64,000 nt of DNA from Falsiroseomonas tokyonensis (GTDB lineage: Bacteria; Pseudomonadota; Alphaproteobacteria; Acetobacterales; Acetobacteraceae), in NCBI RefSeq assembly GCF_019024325.1, contig NZ_JAFNJS010000003.1:310001-374000 (forward strand), read 5' to 3'. Below are positions 43,910 to 52,863 of this stretch, piece after piece. The translations under genes and the position numbers were made by a program. How positions within the stretch are numbered: the first letter of the stretch is position 1; every line of letters begins with the position of its first letter. Below the pieces are notes generated by a model. That model had not been told where the DNA came from. It ran no database searches and was given only the letters and a program-made list of their open reading frames with translations.

Positions 43910-44701
43910 ATGGACGGCATGGCACAGGCTGACGAGGGCTGGACCGTCGCCGGGCGCCGCTTCCGCTCCCGCCTCGTCGTCGGCACCGGCCGCTACAAGG
44001 ACCTGCCGGAGACCCAGGCGGCGATCGAGGCCTCGGGCGCCGAGATGGTCACCGTCGCGGTGCGGCGGGTGAACCTCTCGGACGCCTCGCAGCCCATGCT
44101 GCAGGACTTCGTGCCGCCCGACCGCTACACCTACCTGCCCAATACCGCCGGCTGCTTCACCGCCATGGACGCCGTGCGCACCCTGCGCCTGGCGCGGGAG
44201 GCCGGCGGCTGGAACCTGGTGAAGCTGGAAGTGCTGGGCCCGCCGCCCTTCCTCTATCCGGACATGGCCGCGACCTTCGAGGCCGCGGCCGCGCTGCTGG
44301 CCGATGGCTTCGAGGTGATGGTCTATTGCGCCGACGACCCGGTGGCGGCGAAGCGGCTGGAGGAGATGGGCTGCGTCGCCATCATGCCGCTCGGCGCGCC
44401 GATCGGCTCCGGCCTGGGTGTCGCGAACCCCTTCATGATCAAGGCGATCATTGCCCAGGCGAAGGTGCCGGTGCTGGTCGATGCCGGCATCGGAACGGCC
44501 TCGGACGCCGCGCTGGCCATGGAGCTGGGCTGCGATGCGGTACTGCTGAATTCCGCCATCGCCCATGCGCGGGACCCGGTGCGCATGGCGCGCGCCATGA
44601 AGGCGGCGGTGGAGGCGGGGCGGGATGCCTTCCTTGCCGGCCGGATGCCGCGCAGCGCGGCGGCCGATCCCTCCAGCCCGGTGTCCGGCCTGATCCGCTG
44701 A
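43910..44701 (+). CDS. thiG: Thiazole synthase
   Basis: The 263-residue TIM-barrel enzyme builds the thiazole phosphate of thiamine from deoxyxylulose phosphate, dehydroglycine and ThiS thiocarboxylate. Lys105 in [10 protein letters not shown] forms the Schiff base. [16 protein letters not shown] and [20 protein letters not shown] are the phosphate and barrel motifs. Coupled to thiS. Thiamine made here serves the TPP enzyme at 2248 among others. No TPP riboswitch is evident upstream. Confidence 0.96.
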   Translation: MDGMAQADEGWTVAGRRFRSRLVVGTGRYKDLPETQAAIEASGAEMVTVAVRRVNLSDASQPMLQDFVPPDRYTYLPNTAGCFTAMDAVRTLRLAREAGGWNLVKLEVLGPPPFLYPDMAATFEAAAALLADGFEVMVYCADDPVAAKRLEEMGCVAIMPLGAPIGSGLGVANPFMIKAIIAQAKVPVLVDAGIGTASDAALAMELGCDAVLLNSAIAHARDPVRMARAMKAAVEAGRDAFLAGRMPRSAAADPSSPVSGLIR

Positions 44702-44796
44702 GTGGCGCTTCGACCCGGGCGCCCGGCTTGCCTGCCGCGCGGGCTGTATCCTAGCTTTGTCACATGGCCGAAATGGAAGGCCGTGGGAGAGAAAGC

Positions 44797-45168
44797 ATGA
44801 AGCGCCGTAATTGGGTCGCACTGGCCGCGATGGGCCTGGGCCTCGCTGCCTGCGTGGAGCAACCCCAGCGCGCCGTGGTGATGGTGCCGGCCCAGAGCTG
44901 CGACACCAGCTTCCGCGTTGCCAATGCCTCCTCCCGCACGGTGGAGCGGCTGTATTTCAGCCATTCCAGCCGCTCCGGCTGGGGCAATGACCAGCTCGGA
45001 AGCTCCGTGCTGCCGCCGGGCCGTCAGCTCAGCTACCGGGCGGCCAATACCGGCCTCTATGACTTCCGTGTCGTCTGGGACAATGGCCGCGCCGCGGAAC
45101 TCCGGCAGGTGAATGTCTGCGTCGCCAGCCAGATCACCGTCACCAATGGCGGCCTGCGCGCCAACTGA
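44797..45168 (+). CDS. Small lipoprotein, unknown
   Basis: The 123-residue protein has a lipoprotein signal MKRRNWVALAAMGLGLAAC (lipobox LAAC) after a GGGAGA ribosome site; an in-frame ATG at 44764 exists but would bury the signal. The mature part has a beta-rich pattern with two further cysteines (SCDTSFRVANAS and VNVCVASQ) that could form a disulfide, and repeated small polar strands (ERLYFSHSS, YDFRVVWDNGR). It is likely anchored to a membrane in the periplasm. No family recognised. Confidence 0.82.
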   Translation: MKRRNWVALAAMGLGLAACVEQPQRAVVMVPAQSCDTSFRVANASSRTVERLYFSHSSRSGWGNDQLGSSVLPPGRQLSYRAANTGLYDFRVVWDNGRAAELRQVNVCVASQITVTNGGLRAN

Positions 45169-45420
45169 GGATCCGGTTCCGGCGGATTCGCGTGAGAAGC
45201 GCCCGATTCCCCGGAGCCATCCCGGCCGCCCCCCGGGGGGCACCATGGCGGTTTCCGGCGCTTTAACGCCGGCCGCGGAAAAAAAACGGCTGGGGAGGCG
45301 AATTACCGCTTTCCCCCCCGGGCTGCCGGCCCTATATGCGCCGCAGACGCAGTACGCACGTGCCGAAGGCCCCAGGCCCACGGAGCAGACCAGGGCAAGT
45401 ATTCCCCCGGGTCCTGCCAC
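45169..45420. other. Intergenic stretch upstream of the decarboxylase leader
   Basis: This is the first part of a 412-bp gap. It contains a CCGGCG/CGCCGG hairpin (45255-45260 and 45267-45272), an A-run at 45279-45286 and a very GC-rich stretch. No convincing ORF. A promoter for the following gene probably lies at its distal end but cannot be pinned down by eye. Confidence 0.4.
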
Positions 45421-45580
45421 CGCGGCGCAAGGTTAACGCAACAACGTCAAGCGTTCTGGCAACCCCGGCGGAGCAATCCGCCGGTTTCACTTTGGTCGCT
45501 GGTTCGTTCGACCGTTTCGTCAATCTAGGGGCAGTCCCCGCAGGGGCAGTCTCCACTGTTTGCAGGGGAGTACGGGCGCG
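45421..45580 (+). ncRNA. Structured 5' leader of the ornithine-decarboxylase-type gene (possible speF-type element)
   Basis: Several stems precede ATG 45581: AACGC/GCGTT (45435-45439 and 45451-45455); CCGGCGGA-gcaa-TCCGCCGG (45465-45484), a perfect stem with a GNRA loop; GGTCG/CGACC (45494-45498 and 45509-45513); and GGGG-cagt-CCCC (45528-45539). TCTCC at 45550-45554 can pair with the ribosome site GGGGAG (45565-45570), and the CCCC could pair with three different GGGG runs, so mutually exclusive folds are possible. Alphaproteobacterial speF genes are known to carry a conserved leader RNA; assignment to that class is inferred from position and structure. Confidence 0.5.
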
Positions 45581-46711
45581 ATGAACCCGAAAATCGCTTC
45601 GTATCTGCGCGACCAAGCGCCCGCCACGCCATGCCTGGTGCTGGACGTGGATCGCGTCGCGGAAAACTACGGCCGGCTGAAGGCGGCCTTGCCGCTGGCG
45701 CGCGTCTATTATGCGGTGAAGGCCAATCCGGCCGCGCCGATCCTGGACCGGCTGACCGTGCTCGGCTCCTCCTTCGACGCGGCCTCCTGGGAAGAGATCC
45801 AGGCCTGCCTGGAGGCCGGTGCGCGCCCGGCCGACATCTCCTTCGGCAATACGGTGAAGAAGGAGAGCGCCATCAAGGCCGCCTTCGCCGCCGGCGTCAC
45901 CATGTTCGCCTTCGACAGCGAGCCGGAGCTGCGCAAGCTCGCCCGCTCCGCCCCCGGCGCGCGCGTCTATTGCCGCATCCTGGTGGAGAACAAGGGCGCC
46001 GAATGGCCGCTCTCGCGCAAGTTCGGCTGCGAGCCGGCGATGGCGCGCGACCTGATGGTGAAGGCGGCCGAATGGGGCCTCGACCCCTATGGCATCTCCT
46101 TCCATGTCGGCAGCCAGCAGACCCAGACCGGCGCCTATGAGGCGGCGATCGCCCGCGTGGCGATGATCTTCACCGATCTGAAGGATGCCGGCATCAACCT
46201 GCGCATGGTGAACCTGGGCGGCGGCTACCCCGTGCGCTACCGCGCCGAGGTGCCGGAGATCGACGCCTTCGGGGACGCCATCATGGGCGCCATGACCGAG
46301 CATTTCGGCAATGCGCTGCCGGAGATGGTGATCGAGCCCGGCCGCTTCATGGTGGGCGATGCCGGCGTGGTCTCCTCCGAGGTCGTGCTGGTCTCCCGCA
46401 AGTCGGAGGACGATCCCGTCCGCTGGGTCTATCTCGACATCGGCCGCTTCGGCGGCCTGGCCGAGACCGAGGGCGAGTCCATCCGCTACGCCTTCCAGAC
46501 GCCGCATGACGGCAGCGAGGAAGGCCCGGTGTCCATTGCGGGACCGACCTGCGACAGCACGGACACGCTGTATGAGAAGTCCAACTACCGCCTGCCGATG
46601 GCGCTCGATGCAGGCGACCAGGTGCAGCTGCTCTCGACCGGCGCCTATGTGACGACCTATGCGAGCCAGGCCTTCAACGGCTTCCGCCCGCTGGCCGAAC
46701 ACTACATCTGA
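45581..46711 (+). CDS. Type III PLP decarboxylase, ornithine/lysine decarboxylase family
   Basis: The 376-residue enzyme has alanine-racemase-fold motifs: YYAVKANP with Lys47 binding PLP, ISFHVGSQQT, VNLGGGYPVRY, EPGRFMVGDAG and the C-terminal catalytic GPTCDSTDTL that reaches into the partner subunit's site. This is the eukaryotic-type (group IV) ornithine decarboxylase, feeding putrescine synthesis; lysine may also be used. AGGGGAG lies 11 bases before ATG 45581. A long structured leader precedes it, a terminator and an Lrp/AsnC regulator follow. Confidence 0.92.
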   Translation: MNPKIASYLRDQAPATPCLVLDVDRVAENYGRLKAALPLARVYYAVKANPAAPILDRLTVLGSSFDAASWEEIQACLEAGARPADISFGNTVKKESAIKAAFAAGVTMFAFDSEPELRKLARSAPGARVYCRILVENKGAEWPLSRKFGCEPAMARDLMVKAAEWGLDPYGISFHVGSQQTQTGAYEAAIARVAMIFTDLKDAGINLRMVNLGGGYPVRYRAEVPEIDAFGDAIMGAMTEHFGNALPEMVIEPGRFMVGDAGVVSSEVVLVSRKSEDDPVRWVYLDIGRFGGLAETEGESIRYAFQTPHDGSEEGPVSIAGPTCDSTDTLYEKSNYRLPMALDAGDQVQLLSTGAYVTTYASQAFNGFRPLAEHYI

Positions 46712-46741
46712 GGCGATCGGCCCGATCAGCCGGAAAAAATG

Positions 46742-46772
46742 CGGCGGGCGCGAGCCCGCCGTTTCTTTTTTT
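46742..46772 (+). terminator. Terminator after the decarboxylase gene
   Basis: CGGCGGGC-gcga-GCCCGCCG (46742-46761) is a perfect 8-bp stem with a GNRA loop, followed by TTTCTTTTTTT. It lies 30 bp after the decarboxylase stop and 26 bp before the next gene. Confidence 0.9.
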
Positions 46773-46797
46773 GGCGTCGCCGGGTTAGATTGCCGGC

Positions 46798-47262
46798 ATG
46801 GATGAAATCGATCGCAACCTCGTCGTCGCGCTGCAGGAGAACGGCGCGGCAGGGCTGGCTGAACTGTCCAAGGTCGCCGGCCTCTCCGTTTCCGCCACGG
46901 CGGAGCGGGTGAAGCGGCTGGAGGAGCGGGAGGTGATCCGCGGCTGGCGGATCGACCTCGACCCCGTCGCCGCCGGCTGCCCGCTGCTCGCCTTCGTCTT
47001 CGTCGCCATGCATCCCGGCGATGGCGATGCTGGCTTCGTCGCCGCAATGAAGCAGCATGAGGCGGTGCTGGAATGCCATACGGTGACCGGCGCTTGGTGC
47101 TACCTGCTGAAGCTGCGCCTGGCTGATATCGCGGGGCTCGAGACCTTCGTCTCCCAGGCCGTGCGCGGCCAGCCGGGCGTGGCGCGGACGGAGACCATCC
47201 TCGCACTCGCCTCGCCGAAGGAGACCGCGATCCTGCCGGTGGCGGAGGCGGAGGAGGAATAG
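46798..47262 (+). CDS. Lrp/AsnC family transcriptional regulator
   Basis: The 154-residue protein has an N-terminal helix-turn-helix (IDRNLVVALQENGAAGLAELSKVAGLSVSATAERVKRLEE) and an Lrp-type RAM domain (about 60-145) with AMKQHEAVLECHTVTGAWCYLL, the usual effector pocket strand. Such regulators respond to amino acids and often control adjacent genes. Its nearness to the decarboxylase suggests amino acid or polyamine control, by inference. Confidence 0.93.
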   Translation: MDEIDRNLVVALQENGAAGLAELSKVAGLSVSATAERVKRLEEREVIRGWRIDLDPVAAGCPLLAFVFVAMHPGDGDAGFVAAMKQHEAVLECHTVTGAWCYLLKLRLADIAGLETFVSQAVRGQPGVARTETILALASPKETAILPVAEAEEE

Positions 47263-47280
47263 CCCCCTCCGCCGGCGGGT

Positions 47281-48297
47281 TCAGCCGTAGGCGATGCCCT
47301 GGGTGTTCACATAGAGGCTGTAGAGCGACCGGCTGGCCGGCATGAACAGCCGGTTCCGGTGCCGCCCGCCGAAGGTGACATTGGCGCAGCGCTCCGGCAG
47401 GTGGATATGGCCGATCGGCACGCCGTCCTTGTTGATGACGCGCACGCCATCCAGCTCCGGCGTCCCCATGCCCCAGCCGCACCACAGGTTGCCGTCCACA
47501 TCCAGGCGGAAGCCATCCGGCGTCTCGCCATCCTTGCACTGGAAGAAGATGCGGTTGTTGGACAGGCGCCCGCCCTCGCCGACGTCGAAGGCGCGGATCA
47601 CGCGCGGGCTGGCCGCGGCCTCCACCACATAGAGGATCCGCTCATCCGGGGAGAAGGCGAGGCCATTGGGGCGGCCGACATCGCCGCTGGCCAGCGTGAC
47701 CTGCCCGCTGGTGCCGTCGATCCGATAGATATTCGTCGGCAGCTCCGGCTGGGCCATCTCGCCCTCGTAGAAGCCGAGCACGCCGAAGGGCGGGTCGGTG
47801 AACCAGATCGAGCCGTCCGATTTCACCACCACGTCGTTCGGGCTGTTCAGCTTCTTGCCGTCGAAGCTGTCGGCCAGGACGGTGATGCGGCCGTCCAGCT
47901 CGGTGCGGGTCACGCGGCGCGTCAGATGCTCGCAGGTGATCAGGCGGCCCTGGCGGTCGCGGGTATTGCCATTGGGGTTGTTGGCGGGTTCGCGGAAGAC
48001 ATCGACGCGGCCATCCCCCTCATGCCAGCGCATCAGGCGGTTGTTCGGAATGTCGGACCAGATCAGGCAGCGCTGGTCGCCGAACCAGACCGGGCCCTCG
48101 CTCCAGCGGAAGCCCGTCGCCAGGCGCTCCACGGCGGCGAGCGCCAGGCGGTAGCGGTTGAAGGACGGGTCGAGCACCTCGACGGCGGGGTCGGGGTAGC
48201 GGCCCTGCGGGGCTTCGCGCTGCGCGAGGGCAGGGGTGGCGGCGAACAGGGCGGCGCTGCCGAGGCCGCGCAGCAGCTGACGGCGTTCGGATATCAT
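47281..48297 (-). CDS. SMP-30/gluconolactonase-like exported protein
   Basis: The 338-residue six-bladed beta-propeller has GFRWSEGPVWFGDQRCLIWSDIPNNRLMRW (metal-binding Glu of the first blade), LNSPNDVVVKSDGSIWFTDPPFG and GRPNGLAFSPDERILYVV (metal Asn and Asp). The N-terminus MISERRQLLRGLGSAALFAA has a twin-Arg signal, so it is periplasmic and possibly folded before export. It would hydrolyse a lactone. ATG 48297 follows GGAGGGA. It is downstream of a peptide-type binding protein gene on the same strand, though 254 bp away. Confidence 0.9.
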   Translation of the reverse strand: MISERRQLLRGLGSAALFAATPALAQREAPQGRYPDPAVEVLDPSFNRYRLALAAVERLATGFRWSEGPVWFGDQRCLIWSDIPNNRLMRWHEGDGRVDVFREPANNPNGNTRDRQGRLITCEHLTRRVTRTELDGRITVLADSFDGKKLNSPNDVVVKSDGSIWFTDPPFGVLGFYEGEMAQPELPTNIYRIDGTSGQVTLASGDVGRPNGLAFSPDERILYVVEAAASPRVIRAFDVGEGGRLSNNRIFFQCKDGETPDGFRLDVDGNLWCGWGMGTPELDGVRVINKDGVPIGHIHLPERCANVTFGGRHRNRLFMPASRSLYSLYVNTQGIAYG

Positions 48298-48428
48298 CTC
48301 GGGTTCCCTCCGTTTGCTGGGCCCCTTTTGCGGGGCTGCCGGGGTCACCCGGCCCGGCAAGGCTGCGCCGCCGCGGCGCGCCTTGCCTAGGCCGTTCAGC
48401 GTCGGCGAGGTCGGCGGCCTTTTTCAGC

Positions 48429-48451
48429 GTACGAAGGCTTCGCCTTCGTAC
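48429..48451. other. Perfect hairpin upstream of the SMP-30 gene
   Basis: GTACGAAGGC-ttc-GCCTTCGTAC is a 10-bp perfect stem in the 254-bp gap between the binding protein stop and the SMP-30 start. It has no T-run on the transcribed strand. It may attenuate read-through or be a palindromic repeat. The rest of the gap is GC-rich and shows no ORF. Confidence 0.6.
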
Positions 48452-48551
48452 CCCTCAGACGCCGGGCGCCGCGCATCCGCGCGGCTTGGCTTCGCGGCAC
48501 TTGCCGCGGCGCGCATTCGCGCGCTCGGCCCTGCGGGCCGCAGGTCCGACC

Positions 48552-50135
48552 TTACTGCGGCCGCGCACCCATCGCGACCGTCCGCTCATCCATCCGCGGC
48601 TCATAGGTGATGCCGCGGCGGGTGGCCCAGAAGTTCACCAGCTGGAACAGCGGGATCATCGCCGTCTCGCGGTCCACCATGGCCACCGCCTCCTGCAGCA
48701 GCTTCTCGCGCTCCGCATCGTCCAGCGTGCCGGCGGCGCGGGCCGTCAGCGCATCCAGCGCCGGGTTCGAATAACGCGAGTTGTTGGAGGCGCCGGTGCG
48801 GCGTTCGCGGTTGTAGGTCCCGAAAATGTTCACCAGCATGTAGCTGGCCTCTCCGGTCACGCTGCCCCAGCCGGCCAGGCGGGCGTTGAATTCCTGGCGG
48901 GAATTGCGGGCGGCGTAGCTGGTCCAGGGCAGCGCCTCGACCTGGGTGCGCACGCCGATGCGGCTCCACATCTGCGCCACCGCCTGGGCAGTGCGGGAAT
49001 CGTTCGGGTAGCGGTCGTTCGGCGTGGCCAGCGTCAGCCGGAAGCCGTTCAGGAAGCCGGCCTCGGCCAGCAGGCGGCGGGCGCCTTCCGGGTCGTGGCG
49101 CGGCACCTGCACCGCCGGGTTGTAGGAATAGGATCCCGGCGGCAGCCACTGGCCGGTCGGCGTCGCGGTGCCCTCCATCACCCGGTCCGCCAGCGCCTGG
49201 CGGTCGATGGCGATGGACAGCGCGCGCCGCACCCGCGAATCCAGCATCGGGTTGCGCTCCAGCGGCCGACCCTCGCTGTCGCTGACCATCACCGGTGCGC
49301 TGTCGGGGCGGGAGAAGTCGGTCATCAGGTAGATCAGCCGCAGGCTCGGGATCTCCGAGACATTCAGCCGGTTGTCGCGCTTCAGCCGGGCGATGTCGGT
49401 CGACGGCACCTGGTCGATGACGTCGAGGTCGCCGGCCAGGATCCCCGCGGTGCGCGCCGCGTCATTGGCGACGAAGCGGTAGGAGACGCGGGCCCAGGGC
49501 TCCGCGCCGCGCCAATAGGCGTCATTGCGCGCGAATTCGGTGCGGTCGCCGGGGCGGTAGGAGACCAGGCGATAGGGGCCGGTGCCCACGGCGGCGCGGC
49601 CGGCATTGTAGTCCTCGGTCCCCGCACCCTCGCCGACATGGCGGGAGATGATCTGGATGGAGGCGAGCTCCGTCGGCAGTAGCGGATGCGCGGCCGCCGT
49701 GTGGAAGCGGATGGTCAGCGGATCCACCACCTCAACTCGGGAAATGGCGCGCACGAATCCGCCGAATCCGCCCGGGCTGTTCGGCACGTTCGGCGCGCGG
49801 CCGATGGTGAAGGCCACGTCATCGGCGGTGAAGTCCCGCCCGTCATGCCACTTCACGCCGGGGCGCAGCTTGAATTCCCAGGTGGTCTCGCTGACCGCGC
49901 GCCAGCTTTCCGCCAGCGCCGGCTGGATACGCGCCTGCGCGTCCTGTTCCGTCAGCCGGTCGAAGAGATGCATGGTCAGGCTGATATTGGGCGAGGCATT
50001 ATAGAAATGTGGGTCGAGCGAGGTGGGCGAGCCACCGATCCCGATGGTGAGATTGCGGTCCTGTGCCAGGGCGGGGGTCGCCAGCAGCGTGGCGGCGACG
50101 AGGGCTTGCCCCAGGGGTAGGCGAATGAAAACCAT
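48552..50135 (-). CDS. ABC transporter substrate-binding protein, peptide/nickel type (paralogue 1)
   Basis: The 527-residue periplasmic SBP family 5 protein has a signal peptide (MVFIRLPLGQALVAATLLAT, cleavage after ALAQ), the early GGSPTSLDPHFYNAS motif, AESWRAVSETTWEFKLRPGVKWHDG and GTGPYRLVSYRPGDRTEFARN. It is closely similar along its length to the protein encoded divergently at 50240. It binds an oligopeptide or similar ligand for the DppBCDF-type complex encoded on the other side. It shares a 104-bp promoter region with its paralogue. Confidence 0.93.
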   Translation of the reverse strand: MVFIRLPLGQALVAATLLATPALAQDRNLTIGIGGSPTSLDPHFYNASPNISLTMHLFDRLTEQDAQARIQPALAESWRAVSETTWEFKLRPGVKWHDGRDFTADDVAFTIGRAPNVPNSPGGFGGFVRAISRVEVVDPLTIRFHTAAAHPLLPTELASIQIISRHVGEGAGTEDYNAGRAAVGTGPYRLVSYRPGDRTEFARNDAYWRGAEPWARVSYRFVANDAARTAGILAGDLDVIDQVPSTDIARLKRDNRLNVSEIPSLRLIYLMTDFSRPDSAPVMVSDSEGRPLERNPMLDSRVRRALSIAIDRQALADRVMEGTATPTGQWLPPGSYSYNPAVQVPRHDPEGARRLLAEAGFLNGFRLTLATPNDRYPNDSRTAQAVAQMWSRIGVRTQVEALPWTSYAARNSRQEFNARLAGWGSVTGEASYMLVNIFGTYNRERRTGASNNSRYSNPALDALTARAAGTLDDAEREKLLQEAVAMVDRETAMIPLFQLVNFWATRRGITYEPRMDERTVAMGARPQ

Positions 50136-50239
50136 GCGAAGCGTCTCCCGGAAGACATGAACGGGACGTCAGCCTAGCCGCATGGGATGGGGGCTGCTAC
50201 ACAACGCGCTTCGGGGAAGCCTTCGTTGAGGAGAGAGTG

Positions 50240-51841
50240 ATGCGCAAAAGCATCCGCAGTGCCGCCGTCGCGGCTGTTTCGCTCATGGCCGCCGGGCTGC
50301 CGGCGGGGCAGGTCTGGGCCCAGGAGCAGACGCTGAACATGGGCGTCGGCTCGCCCGTGACCTCGCTCGATCCGCACTACCACCAGTTGTCGCCGAACAA
50401 TGCCGTCAGCGACATGATCTTCGACAAGCTGGTCAATACGGATGCGGCCGCGCGCAATATCCCGGGCCTGGCCGAAAGCTGGCGCGCCGTCGGCCCCACC
50501 ACCTGGGAATTCAAGCTGCGGCCGAATGTCCGCTTTCACAACGGCAACGCCTTCACGGCGGAGGATGTGGTCTTCACCATCCAGCGCCTGCCGAACGTGC
50601 CGAACAGCCCGTCCTCCTACGCGGCCTATGCGCGGCCGATCGTGCGGATGGAGGTGGTGGACCCGCTGACCATTCGCTTCCACACCGCCGCGCCCTATCC
50701 GCTGATGCCGCTCGACATGACCAATGTCCGCATCCTGGATTCGGAGACGCATGCCAATGCGGCGACGGAGGATTTCAACGCCGGCCGCGCCGCGATCGGC
50801 ACCGGTCCCTGGCGCGTCGTCTCGCACCGCAATGGCGACCGCATCGAGTTCGAGCGCAACGACGCCTATTGGGGCGACAAGCCGGCCTTCGCGCGGGTGA
50901 ACTACCGCATGGTCACCAATGACGCGACGCGCACCGCCTCGTTGCTCTCCGGCGACCTCGATTTCATCGACCAGGTGCCGACCAGCGACCTGGCGCGACT
51001 GCGCCGCGACCCGAACATGGCGCTGTCGGAGACGGTGGGGCTGCGGCTGATCTTCCTCGGCCTGGATCACCTGCGCGCGGCGAATGAGAATTCGCCCTTC
51101 ATCACGGACAATGAGGGCCGGCCGCTGGGCCGCAACCCGCTGCAGGATGTGCGGGTGCGCCGTGCGCTGTCGATTGCCATCGACCGCAAGGCGATCGCGG
51201 AGCGGGTGATGGAAGGGGCGGCCACGCCCTCCGGCCAGTTCCTGCCGCCGGGCACCTTCAGCCATGTCCCCGATGTGGCGGCGCCGGAATACAATCCGGA
51301 CCAGGCGCGCCGGCTGCTGGCCGAGGCCGGCTATCCGAACGGCTTCCGCATCACGCTGAACAGCCCGAACGACCGCTACATCAACGACAGCCGCATCGCC
51401 CAGGCGGTGGGCCAGATGTGGACGCGCATCGGCGTGCGCACGGCGGTGGAGGCGCAGACCTGGGCCACCTTCGTCGGCCGCGCCGGCCGGCAGGAATATT
51501 CCTCGCATCTGATCGGCTGGGGCTCCAACCCCGATGGCAGCCACCCGCTGCGCAACATCATCGCCACCGTCTCGCGCGAGCGCGGCTGGGGCGCCTCCAA
51601 CCGCGGCCGGTATTCCAATGCCGAGATCGATGGCATCCTGACCCAGGCGCTGGTGGAACTGGATGAGGAGAAGCGGGAGCAGATGCTGATCCGCGCCCAG
51701 CGCATCGCGGCGGAGCAGGTGGCGGTGATCCCGCTGCATATCCAGACCAATATCTGGGCGATGCGTCGCGGCCTGACGCATACGCCGCGGGTCGATGAAC
51801 TGACCCGGGCGCAGGATGTGCGCCCGGCGGCCGCGCGCTGA
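50240..51841 (+). CDS. ABC transporter substrate-binding protein, peptide/nickel type (paralogue 2)
   Basis: The 533-residue SBP family 5 protein has a signal peptide ending near GQVWAQEQT, then GVGSPVTSLDPHYHQLSPN, AESWRAVGPTTWEFKLRPNV and GTGPWRVVSHRNGDRIEFERN, closely following its paralogue. GAGGAGAG upstream supports ATG 50240; a GTG directly before it (50237) is an alternative. It is the first gene of an operon with two permeases and two ATPases, so it is the main ligand binder of that importer. Confidence 0.94.
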   Translation: MRKSIRSAAVAAVSLMAAGLPAGQVWAQEQTLNMGVGSPVTSLDPHYHQLSPNNAVSDMIFDKLVNTDAAARNIPGLAESWRAVGPTTWEFKLRPNVRFHNGNAFTAEDVVFTIQRLPNVPNSPSSYAAYARPIVRMEVVDPLTIRFHTAAPYPLMPLDMTNVRILDSETHANAATEDFNAGRAAIGTGPWRVVSHRNGDRIEFERNDAYWGDKPAFARVNYRMVTNDATRTASLLSGDLDFIDQVPTSDLARLRRDPNMALSETVGLRLIFLGLDHLRAANENSPFITDNEGRPLGRNPLQDVRVRRALSIAIDRKAIAERVMEGAATPSGQFLPPGTFSHVPDVAAPEYNPDQARRLLAEAGYPNGFRITLNSPNDRYINDSRIAQAVGQMWTRIGVRTAVEAQTWATFVGRAGRQEYSSHLIGWGSNPDGSHPLRNIIATVSRERGWGASNRGRYSNAEIDGILTQALVELDEEKREQMLIRAQRIAAEQVAVIPLHIQTNIWAMRRGLTHTPRVDELTRAQDVRPAAAR

Positions 51842-51878
51842 CGCGGCCCTGAAGGACCGGGCCCGGAAGGACTGAGGT

Positions 51879-52850
51879 ATGAGCGTCTATCTGTTGCGGC
51901 GGCTGATCCAGGCCGCCGGCGTCGTGCTGGCGATGTCCATCATCGTCTTCATCGGCGTCTTCGCCATCGGCGACCCGGTCGAGATCCTGATCAGCCCCGA
52001 TGCCGATCAGATCGAGCGGGAACGCGCCGTGGCCGCCCTGGGCCTGGACCTGCCGCTTTGGCAGCAATACCTCGTCTTCCTGGGCAAGGCGGTGCAGGGC
52101 GACCTGGGCCGGTCCTTCGTCTTCAACGAACCGGCGCTGCAGCTGATCCTGCAGCGCATGCCGGCGACGCTGGAACTGGCGCTGGCCGCGACGGTGGGCG
52201 CCATCATCATCGGCCTGCCGCTCGGCCTCTATGCCGGTCTGAAGCCGAACAGCCTGGGCTCCAAGGCCATCATGGCCGGCTCCATCCTCGGCTTCTCCCT
52301 GCCCACCTTCTGGGTCGGGCTGATGCTGATCATGATCTTCGCCGTGCAGCTCGGCTGGCTGCCCTCCACCGGGCGCGGCGAGACGCGGGAGCTGCTGGGC
52401 CTGCGCTGGTCCTTCCTGACCGCGGATGGCCTGTCGCACCTGGTGATGCCGGCGCTGAACCTGGCGCTGTTCAAGATCAGCCTGGTCATCCGCCTGACCC
52501 GCGCCGGGGTGCGGGAGACGATGCTGATGGATTACGTGAAGTTCGCGCGCGCCAAGGGCCTCAGCCCCTTCCGCGTGACCTTCGTGCATGTCTTCAAGAA
52601 CATCCTGATCCCGGTCATCACCGTCACCGGCCTGGAATTCGGCAGCACCATCGCCTTCTCGGTGGTCACCGAAAGCATCTTCGCCTGGCCGGGCATGGGC
52701 AAGCTGATCATCGACAGCATCAACGTGCTGGATCGCCCGGTGATCGTCGCCTACCTGATGATCATCGTTCTGATGTTCATCACCATCAACCTGGTGGTCG
52801 ACCTGATGTATTCGGTGCTCGACCCGCGCGTGCGGTTGGACAGCAAGTGA
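51879..52850 (+). CDS. ABC transporter permease, DppB type
   Basis: The 323-residue inner-membrane protein has six hydrophobic segments. The N-terminal helix is followed by the large periplasmic loop with the conserved GLDLPLWQQYLVFLGKAVQGDLGRSF, and the cytoplasmic EAA loop reads YVKFARAKGLSPFRVTFVHV, which docks on the ATPases. Forms the pore with the next gene's product. Confidence 0.95.
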   Translation: MSVYLLRRLIQAAGVVLAMSIIVFIGVFAIGDPVEILISPDADQIERERAVAALGLDLPLWQQYLVFLGKAVQGDLGRSFVFNEPALQLILQRMPATLELALAATVGAIIIGLPLGLYAGLKPNSLGSKAIMAGSILGFSLPTFWVGLMLIMIFAVQLGWLPSTGRGETRELLGLRWSFLTADGLSHLVMPALNLALFKISLVIRLTRAGVRETMLMDYVKFARAKGLSPFRVTFVHVFKNILIPVITVTGLEFGSTIAFSVVTESIFAWPGMGKLIIDSINVLDRPVIVAYLMIIVLMFITINLVVDLMYSVLDPRVRLDSK

Positions 52851-52863
52851 AGGGGGCCACGCC

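Noticed and set aside
45490-45515. tRNA T-arm-like sequence GGTTCGTTCGACC
   Set aside because: No acceptor, D or anticodon arm can be built around it; it is better explained as one hairpin of the leader.
45336-45584. 82-codon ORF in the decarboxylase leader
   Set aside because: Overlaps the hairpins and runs over the decarboxylase start in another frame. Its Arg/Pro/Ser composition looks like chance, and no ribosome site is seen.
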